This document shows, in pieces, positions 55,530-64,000 of a stretch of DNA of 64,000 nucleotides. A program made the translations under genes and the position numbers. Each line of letters starts with the position of its first letter. Position 1 is the first letter of the stretch. The notes beneath the pieces are model-generated. The model ran no database searches. It was given only the letters and a program-made list of their open reading frames with translations, and was not told the origin of the DNA. The stretch comes from Tomocerus qinae (taxonomy: Eukaryota; Arthropoda; Collembola; Entomobryomorpha; Tomoceridae), in assembly GCA_020055645.1 (NCBI GenBank), contig CM034548.1, positions 18,166,001-18,230,000 on the forward strand, given 5' to 3'.

Positions 55530-56383
55530 CCAATCCTAAAATATTAACAAATTGCAATGTCCCCATTCAGTTCAGTCAGTTCACAGTTCTATTTTACATT
55601 GTAAAATTAAAATTCCTCTTCGCCTCAATCATTTTTCAATGGACGGAGAACAATTCTATAAAACTATCTATAATTCTCAGTCTCAATTCTTGTACAGGCA
55701 GATTTAGTGATTTCTTTATGCACATTCACATTGCTTATTTTATAATCTACAAACTATCTATCTATACCACTATACCTAATATGGTAAAGTAACCAGCTGA
55801 ATCAGTGTCCTGTTACCTAATTTTGTTTGCTTGGACTTGAAATTTTCAATACGTAAATTAAAATCTATCGTACGTGAATATGTTAGTACAACGTAGGAAC
55901 TGGGATCATATTTACCCGGTTTGGCATTTATCTATGTAAATAGTAATCTATGAATGTTAATATCGGACATGTAAATTAGTATCTGCTTTTTACAAATAAA
56001 CCAGGTATAATAGGAGATTAATGCTTAGCTATCGAATCCAAAGTAAAAATATATATCACTACTTCTTATATAGTCATATACGTATTCATGTGATAAAAAA
56101 TTCAATGCTCACCAACAGCTTCTTTAATTTTTGCTTCTTCTTTTCAATGAAGTGTAATTTGATTCGTTCCATGCTGTAGAGCAGCTACATACAATAGTGA
56201 ACAGTACACCATAATTGATCTTAATATATGTATGATTCATCTCTCTGGTTTTCGGTTCCTATTTGTGCAATGTATATAAATACATGGAGCTTTTCTATCT
56301 GAATTTCAATGAGTAGAAATAATTTGAATATTGTATCATTTAGAAGGAGAATTATGTATTTCCCAAAAGTATTAATTTAGCAA

Positions 56384-56494
56384 AGTTGCAATTGTTTATT
56401 TATATAATATCTCGTTTTAGCAGTGTTCGTCAGTTCGTCGTGTGTATATTTGTAGTTTTGTAGTTGCAGTTGTTTATTTATATAATATCTCGTT
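56384..56494. repeat. 33-bp direct repeat, two copies 78 bp apart
   Basis: Copies at 56384-56416 and 56462-56494 differ at one base; both start AGTTGCA and end ATATCTCGTT. The intervening 45 bp are unrelated. The high identity indicates a recent local duplication or the footprint of a small insertion. Confidence 0.85.
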
Positions 56495-59400
56495 GTATAA
56501 TTGCATCTAGGGTACATTAATTACTACAGGTTGACCTATGTCAGGTAGTGTGCCTGTACACAAACATTTATAGATTCCATTACTTGGAATAACGTAAAGT
56601 TCAAAGTTTACTTCAGCAATCATTTTTGACGAGGGTATAAGTAGCAGGGATACTTAACAGAAAGTGAATGAATATTGTTTAAATTTCATTAACTCTTAAC
56701 AGTATACTTATCTTAATGATATACAGAATATCTTGCGTTAGATTAGAGCCAACAGAAACTATCCCAGTGGGATGCCTTGTAATGTTAAAAATTGTAGGCA
56801 AAACGCCAGTAACTCACAATTAGCTCACATAGGTAAAGAAAGAATAACATGCTGCAACTCGTGAAAGGTATTTGCATTCCGTACATAAGTAGGTGATATA
56901 GTAGCTGCAATATAAACCGAGATATTATAGGTAATAAGATGTAGTAGAGAGTGAAGGCTACAGGTAGGTGAGTAAAATAAATGTATCCCATTTGGTTCTA
57001 AGCTTGTGCTTAACTCTCTGTTCTGTTTTCTGCATGTTTTCTCTGCTCACAATGCGAATCGCTACACTGCGAGTAAAACTATATTATATCCGCACTTATT
57101 AGAGTTACCAATCTATTAAAGCCACTCTAGCAAATCAACAGTAGTGCATAGTGGTATGCAACGGGATCCTCTCTACCTTAGACTAATTCACTTGGAATCC
57201 TTGATAATTGCACGCTGACACCTACTCGTTTACTTCTCATGTTCTGCTATACTTACAGAATACATTGAAAGTCTATTAGCAATCCAATCAGTAAACTTTT
57301 ATTAAATCCAAGATGTAATATAAGCATTCATAAACGAAAGATATGCGTTTCTGTACAGAATACACATGAAACCCTAAAAATCCAGTTCCTTCTCATTTCA
57401 TTATTAAAATATTTTTAATGGTCTATGTAATGATGATAGCACATTAAGGATGTTCGTCTCATCCCTGTAAAAACATCCTTTTCTTCCTGTTGTAAAGACG
57501 ATGTTCCATAAATGCCTAGTAATTATATTTGTTTAGTTTATCAATTTAATCTTCAGATTAAAAACCTCGGAAAATACCTAACTGTAGACATTAAAGCAGT
57601 TTTCAATTAAGATTGCAACGATGAAAAAACTTTATTTTTATTTACAAAAAAACTGTTAAGGATGAATTTTATACCTACTGTTGTTTACAGTATTGATCTT
57701 ATCGCTAATATTTACACCTTATTATATCAGCTAATAAAAACATAATAATAACGAAACTGAAGCTATCGAAACTGAAACTGAAAGAGTAATAAGAGTAAAA
57801 TGCTTTTTAATTACAAGTCTGTACTGATGTACAACATTGTATAGTATGATCATCTACAAGCACTCAGCTTCAATTTTGTAACGGATTTTCAGATTACATT
57901 AGGAAATGTTACAGACACTTATATTATTATGTGAAAACGTACAAAATAATCATTTCTAGTTATTCAGTCTCCCTGTTCCAATTTATTTCAGTTTCCACGA
58001 ATAACCACGGATAATGGTGGAAATATGCTTTTAAAACAAAGTCTCATGTTATCTGCTATGCTATAATCAATTTCCTCTTTCCCAACTGCCTTTCATTTCC
58101 TGTCATTTCCAGGATATACTTATCCCTCTTAGCTTTGTCAGCATTTCATTCCAACACAACCTTTTGCATGTTTATGAAATCTTTCTTGCTCATTGCATCG
58201 TATCATATCACATTAATTGCTTCAAACTTATATATACGGTTAGGTTGCATTCTGTATATCTGAACAACATATACATTACTGGATCGCTGACATGTCAAGT
58301 ACTCTTTTACCTGTCTTCACCAGCAGTAAATAAAAAGGATTTAACCTTGCACCGTCTACGATTTCTTTTTTGTTGTCGCTATACGCCAATACGAGCTAAA
58401 GTTATTGAAATACTTTTCTATGACATATAAATCGATTTAAAAAATGGTAAACCTTGAATTATTCAAAAACTACCTTAACAGACAATAGGATTACCTAAAG
58501 TATTCTGACAATAGTATACATACAATATCTGCACTCATTCAAACAATTATTCACCTGTGTTTATGTAGGTATTATTTGAGGCGTGGTGAATCGAGCTTTA
58601 AACTCTAGGAAAATTGATTTATAAACTAAAATGTTATGATATCTCACATCATGGATAGATTTTGGACTCGAATCATTTCTTGAGATGTGATTTTAATTCT
58701 TTTTATTTAATACAGCTATTTTTGTCTAAAATGCTTTTCTTTTTCCTGATTTCACTCAATGCATTAGCGAGAACATTGTTCAGCTATGAATAAGTTTGGC
58801 CACTTATCATAGTGATACGATTGGTCATTATGTAGTGGAAGCCTATGTCTTTAGAAACAATTATTTAGAAATGTTTTTAAATCTGGCTGGGGTTATTAAT
58901 TTTTCGTATTTCTCATTAATCATTGTTAAGTTAGCATAGAATTTGAGCTTGACTGTCCATCCGTCAGTATTTAGAGCGGTACGAAAGGGCGTGCGTGCGT
59001 CTAATGCTTAAGTAAACAAAATCTGTATTATAATGTGCCTACACATTAAATTATGAACTGTTGTTGCTGCACGCACTTGCACACACGTAGAATATTCGCA
59101 CTGCCTCTCGTATTTATTTTGATGTGCAAAATCATTGAATCTACTGACACAGCATTTAATCTAGTCATAAAAATGTTTCTCTAATTCGATATCTTCTAAT
59201 TGCATATATACTCTACTTTTTCAAAAAATTATTATTTTATAATGAGTATTGCAAATTCTGGTGTAGCATAGTACTTCATATTATGATGATAGTCTTATTA
59301 CCGTTTTTGTTTGTCTCAGTACAAAAACTCATTTCTAAGTATTAAATTTTCAGAAATTCCCTGTTTTTAGCTATATTCCCATAACACTTTTGAGTTGAGC

Positions 59401-60463
59401 CTTCTGAAGATTAAAGATTTGAGTCTTAGTATATATAAAAACCCTTTTTTGGATTGATGAATTGGTGAAAAGTGTAGCTCATTGTTGGTCTGTTTGTTTT
59501 TAATATAATAAACTCTCGGTTAACGTATAAGTTCATTAAGTATAGCGTAGCTGTAGATAAGGTAGGCTTCATTATATTAATTGCATTAATTTTGCTGTAA
59601 TCAGTGCGTAGTACAATCACACACACGTTCAACAGCACTTTTATATTTACTTGCTAATACACACATCTGTCAATTAGAGATTCAGATCTTTCAGTCTATA
59701 CTCTGTATTTATAAATAGGTACATTTTATAATATAGGTACATTTGGTTACAGAAGATACTAAACTCTCTCAAGCAGAAATTTTTGCTCCAAAACTTTCAA
59801 CAAAAGTGAATGAAATGAAAATATAATGATTATTTTGACTATTCCACCAACATTTACCATAATGCAAAAATAACAAGGAATAATGAATAATAAATTAGGG
59901 AAAAGACGAGGCAGACAGTATAATGAAATCTCATCCAGTTTTCTAATAACCTCGCTCCTGGATCTAACCTCAGCTTTGTAATACCAATAAAATCTTGAAG
60001 GCTCTTGCCAAACATTCAGATATGTGGAATGTTTAATAATGAAAAAGATGAATGTAATAGGTATCCCTAGTGCCTTGGCTTTCCTGGGTAAAGCAAACCA
60101 AACAAATCCACCAAAACAACCAAATCCAGCAATTCCAATTTGAAATTAGGTCAATGTCGCCTTTTCAAAGGACTAGACAGGAAAAGTTTTAATTTGCATC
60201 AAATATGCAATCATCAGAAATCCAACGTGACTACATATTGATATTGCAGATTCATATCTGCATTAAACCGATTCCAGTATTCTCCAAAGTACATAAACTG
60301 ACATATTAGTATTTACAGTTATGTACATATGCAGTTAGTTTTATTTGTACGAACTATTTTAGCTGTATGATTAAATGTAAAGAACAGTACTGTTTATTGA
60401 TTAGGTATTATATCCTTGGGTAACCCAATTCTTATAATATTTGGATACTTTGTTACAGTGTAA

Positions 60464-60689
60464 ACATCCAAATTGGACATCCATATCCAATTTGGATATC
60501 CATTAGCAATCCAAATTGAATATCCATGGACATCTGTAGACATCCAATTTGGACATCCATAGACGTCCATGAATGTCCAATTTGGACATCCATGGACATC
60601 CAATTTGGACATCCATGGACATCCAATTTGGACATACATACATGGACATCCAATTTGGACATACATACATGGGCATCCAATTTAGACAT
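60464..60689. repeat. minisatellite of palindromic 23-27 bp units
   Basis: About nine units are built from CATCCAATTTGGACATCCATGGA-like sequence. Each unit contains two palindromes, CCAATTTGG/CCAAATTGG and CCATGG, so the array reads nearly the same on both strands. The right-hand units have gained an ATACATAC insertion (27-bp period), while left-hand units are more diverged. Minus-strand ORFs with repeated Met/Asp/Val/Gln/Cys/Pro units (60394-60689) are by-products of the repeat. Confidence 0.92.
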
Positions 60690-61287
60690 TAGTAATTAGT
60701 AAATCATGACATTTATCGAACAGATGATTTCTTCGCTTTCCTTGGCAATACAATTGTTAGAGTCTCTTTAGTGACCTGCCCTTAATAATTATTTGTGTAC
60801 TGTTTGAAATGAGTAACATTGCATCTGTCGTTTGGCAAGCTACAAAAGTCGAGGCCAATTACATTTCTATAAGTAGATACATGCTCCGTTGTAACTTGCA
60901 TCTTCACTAAATGTAATTATAAATAAATAAAGAGCAGTTTGTGCTCGTTATTTGGTGGCACATTTTCTAGAATGTGAAAATGACAGGCTTAGCGACAACA
61001 AGAACCGCAATACCACAATTCTCATAGTTCTAATTTAAATTGTTCATTCGACGTTGAAGTGAAAAACCTGCAATTATCCTAAAGGTATTTGTACAGACAA
61101 CATGCCTGCAATAATAAGGGCAACCCTAAAAGATGGAATGTAGAATTAAGTCCATAGTGATCTGTTGTAGACGTGGTACCTAATTGTTTAACTTTCCTGC
61201 AGTTTCAGGTCGTTTGGAAATTAGCGTGCTGGTTACTCTTTCAATAAGTGGATGATTACAATGTTGTCCTTTTGTATTTACATTCAG

Positions 61288-61938
61288 GTTCAGTTGGAAA
61301 GAGTACGAGACGAATTGACTCTGCAGAATTTTACGCTTAAGTCAAAACTGGCAGAACTTTCTGCACGTATCTCCGATAGTGCAACATACCGTTTAGAGAA
61401 GCCAAATAATAACCTACCGAAATCAGAGCGAACTTTACCTACGAACGCAACAAATGGAACAACGATGGTAATATCTCCAGGTTCGGAAGAAGTTGGTTTG
61501 ACGATGAATGGAGATGTAGGAGAAGGGATCACTATGAACGGAAACAATACATCTTCCGATGAAATGCGACTACGACGAAAGTCAACTTACAAAATTGCTC
61601 ACAACAATGAAACAAATGTGGAGATCAAGCAACTCCGTGCTTTAATTAATGATTTACATGCCAAAGAGCTAGAATACCAGATTAAACTCTCCCAGCTAGA
61701 AACGGAGCTGAGAAATGTAAAAAATCAGCTCACTGATGAAACCTCGAGTAGAAAAGAGGCTGAACGGACAGTCAGGTCTCTGGAACATCAACTGGAAAAT
61801 GGACATAGACGGCTGGAAGCGACTGAAAGGTGTTTTGCTACCAGAGAAGAAGAATGCTCCGCTTTAAAACTAGATTTAGATACTTTGAACGAAGAAAATC
61901 GACGACTCAAAGACGACCTTAACCTTCTTCATTTAAAG
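61288..61938 (+). CDS. kinesin-14, fifth assigned exon (long stalk coiled coil)
   Basis: The exon is 651 bp (217 codons) in phase 0 at both ends, from acceptor TTACATTCAG| to a weak donor, AAG|GTGACC. Residues 1-31 form a coil (VQLERVRDELTLQNFTLKSK and onward). Residues about 32-108 are a Ser/Thr/Asn/Gly linker in which a TMNG motif occurs twice. From about residue 109 to the end there is an uninterrupted, highly charged heptad pattern (VEIKQLRALINDLHAKELEY and onward), the main stalk before the neck. If the donor is not used, translation adds six residues and stops at TAA 61957-61959, giving a headless protein. The ATG at 61252 lies upstream of the acceptor and is probably not a start. Confidence 0.92.
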
Positions 61939-63217
61939 GTGACCCACTTTTTAACTTAACAGTTTGGCCTAATTTCAAATGTTGTACGAAATAAATATTA
62001 TAAGTACATGGTTAATATTTGACCTTCAATTTTTAATAGCATGTAGAATATTTATATGCAATTTTTTGGACGTTTTTTACGATTTTTTGGACGTTATTTA
62101 CGAACTTGCCTTATACTTTTTTGGTAGGATAAAGATCAATAGTTAGCGATGCACATTTTCCTATTAAATATAGAATATACAATAAACTAACACATTATTG
62201 GTAAATCCATTGTAGTGTGTTTATTTTTCTCGAGAGTACTATATTATGATGTAATGGTAAGTTTGTGTATCAGTTTTTGTTAAAGGATAAGATGTATGGG
62301 ACATTTCTTTATTCTTTGATGTGAGTCAATATTCAGAATTAAAAGTTTTTCTGAAGGATTTATTAAAAGGTTTTTTAGACTTTTGTGAATGCATTTGCAT
62401 TTAATAGTTATTAGTGAATTATTTTTTATCTTAGATGTGTTCCAATAAAGTTTAAGAAATATGTACAATGTAAGCCACCTAAGCCAATATACCTATATGT
62501 GTAATTTTTCATTTAAAGTTGCAACTGTAGTTTATACGTAAATTGTTGTAGCAGAAGCTGAGATCTCTAGAGTATGATTGTTTTTTATATTTTTGTAGAG
62601 TATTAATGCTGCAGTTGTGAGCGATATGAGATAATATCGAAATTTTTAGTATTTTTTAGGCAAATATTATCTTTTTGTTTGGGTATCTTCCACAAGCATC
62701 CCATCAATGAAGCCTTGCAACTGAGAATTTATTTTTACATTATTTTTTATTTGAATTGACTGATATCTGTAAAATACCTAAATGACTAGAAAGCATTGAA
62801 CTGATTGTACTTGTGTTTTTCGGGTACTTCTGGACATGTAGACATTGAATTACCTTTGTAGTTTGTTTTCTACTCGAGGTATAGTGTTTGTTTGATATAT
62901 CAACCACGTCAATCTCCATGTGGTGACATTCTTCGCTCAAATTACTAAGAGCAGAAGATTTCCAGAGTTTTATTTGCCAACTACCTATGTATTTCATTGA
63001 CTGCGAAAGTATTACTACAAAATACGCTACATTTTGAAGGATTCATTACGGTTGGGTAGTTTTTAATATGTAAAGCGGTGTCTTTCATTTACCACAAAGG
63101 CATTCTTTTATGTTAGATTTAAGCATAGAACAGGATAATATTAGATAAGTATAGTGATTTGTGTTTACGCTCATCGTTTGTGTGATCCGAGAATGAAATG
63201 CAGTCATGTTTACCCAG
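61939..63217 (+). other. kinesin intron, 1.3 kb
   Basis: The intron is bounded by GTGACC and TTTACCCAG. It is AT- and T-rich, with no repeat or ORF worth naming. Confidence 0.85.
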
Positions 63218-63556
63218 GTGGAGAAAGAACAGTCAAAATCCATGGAAAAATTGTCTAAGTTCGAGAAAGAGATCGGATCGATTTTGGAACAAAACCGAAT
63301 TTTACAGGAAGATTTCAACCGTGAACGAGTTCTTCGGAAAAGGTACTACAACATTGTCGAAGAGCTGAAAGGAAAAATCAGAGTTTTTTGTCGGATTCGT
63401 CCTTCCTTTAAAAATGACAGGGAGTCGGAAGTGATAGCAAAATGTTCAGATCCGTATACAGTTACAGTGGAGACGAACAAAGGCCACAAGGAGTTCCAGT
63501 TTGATAGAGTCTTCATGCCTTGTGACACACAAGAACAAATTTTTGCTGATACTCAG
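63218..63556 (+). CDS. kinesin-14 (KCBP/kinesin-C type), sixth assigned exon: neck and start of motor domain
   Basis: The exon is 339 bp (113 codons), phase 0 at both ends, from acceptor TTTACCCAG| to donor ACTCAG|GTACTT. Residues 1-48 continue the coiled coil into the neck, and VLRKRYYNIVEELKGKIRVF joins neck to motor. KGKIRVFCRIRP (residues 52-63) is the hallmark first beta-strand of kinesin motors; its position after the coil marks a minus-end-directed, C-terminal-motor kinesin-14. FQFDRVF (residues 93-99) and QEQIFADTQ are the next conserved blocks, immediately before the P-loop. LRKRYYN followed by KGKIRV resembles plant KCBP and sea-urchin kinesin-C more than KIFC1 or KIFC3. The P-loop, switches and any C-terminal calmodulin-binding segment lie beyond the window. 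Confidence 0.95.
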
Positions 63557-64000
63557 GTACTTAATACCCTTCGTCGCTATCTCTGCTTAAGTCTACTCTT
63601 TGATCTATAATGAAGTCGACAGAAATGCATTAGTTAGCTAATTTGGGTTTCCTGTTGAAAAATTCTCCGTCGTTCTTTTCATCTATTGCACGATTTCGCC
63701 ATTACACGTTCCACATAAAAGTAATCCGATCTACTAGTCCAAGTCTCATATTACTACGTACACACACCTTGTTAAAATTCTATCTTTCTGAATTGCGACG
63801 TACCAATGTGACTTGTACTGGAGGTCACATCCAGTTACAGAATTTGAGATCAAGTAATCCGTGCATCACAATGTCAGAAAGCTCTAATGATCAAAAGAAA
63901 TGTATCATACCATTTATTTGCATCATTGTGTAAATTGAATTATGTCTAACGATCCAAATAATACAAATGTATGAAAAGATTTATATTCATACAAACTTTT
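63557..64000 (+). other. start of the next kinesin intron (runs off the window)
   Basis: After the GTACTT donor at 63557 no P-loop-encoding exon (GQTGSGKT-type) appears in any plus-strand frame to the end. The 96-codon ORF at 63643-63933 has no kinesin motif and is treated as chance. Confidence 0.8.

Larger units (their letters stand above)
51630..61287 (+). other. kinesin intron, 9.7 kb
   Basis: The intron is bounded by GTAAGT and ACATTCAG. It contains a small hairpin (53110-53160), short direct repeats (55480-55529 and 56384-56494) and the palindromic minisatellite at 60464-60689. Around 55140-55330 several GTGGGAAAT motifs and their complements suggest a decayed inverted-repeat element. 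The longest ORF, 52087-52521 on the minus strand (144 codons from ATG), is discussed under findings. No coil-forming plus-strand exon is seen. Confidence 0.7.

Noticed and set aside
60394-60689. Minus-strand repetitive ORFs (78 and 90 codons) with Met/Val/Gln/Ile/Gly/Cys repeats
   Set aside because: They are translations of the palindromic minisatellite. Two frames give similar repeats, and there is no gene context.
63643-63933. 96-codon ORF at the window end, checked for the kinesin P-loop
   Set aside because: No GxxxxGK[ST] motif and no similarity to the motor core. It lies in the intron after 63556.

Overview
The window looks like AT-rich nuclear DNA from a multicellular eukaryote, probably an invertebrate animal. 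Coding sequence is sparse. It sits in short exons bounded by GT...AG signals and separated by introns of 1.3 to 15 kb or more, among small DNA transposons, a tRNA-derived SINE and minisatellites. There are no operons, Shine-Dalgarno sites or dense ORFs, so a prokaryotic or organellar origin can be excluded. I cannot name the species. A kinesin of the KCBP/kinesin-C type is compatible with sponges, cnidarians, echinoderms or other invertebrates.

The only gene I can support well is a plus-strand, C-terminal-motor kinesin (kinesin-14, closest by eye to plant KCBP and sea-urchin kinesin-C). Six exons are assigned: 26284-26611, 41881-42005, 49469-49809, 51405-51629, 61288-61938 and 63218-63556. 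Their splice phases agree throughout. They encode about 660 residues: an N-terminal region of unknown fold, long coiled coils broken by Asn/Ser/Gly-rich linkers, and then the neck and first part of the motor domain. The window ends before the P-loop exon, so the ATPase core lies beyond 64000. A possible further 5' exon lies at 371-569; its phase would fit the 26284 exon, but the link is speculative.

The space between exons holds several mobile elements with readable boundaries. At 18680-19390 a minus-strand tRNA-like SINE with a perfect 15-bp target duplication has itself been hit by a 307-bp MITE carrying a 9-bp duplication. At 50722-51339, 65 bp before a kinesin exon, lies a second MITE family with a 9-bp duplication and subterminal TTGTCAACAC repeats. 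A 267-bp element at 10560-10826 and a 160-bp near-palindrome at 40385-40546 are further MITE candidates. Two related 20/21-bp minisatellites (16473-16897 and 17998-18125) flank about 1.1 kb with weak coding character. A third minisatellite of internally palindromic units lies at 60464-60689.

The rest (570-16470, 20-26 kb, most of 27-41 kb, 43-49 kb, 52-60 kb) is AT-rich intronic or intergenic DNA in which I see no exon I can defend. The many 60-110 codon ORFs there are about as numerous as chance predicts for this base composition.
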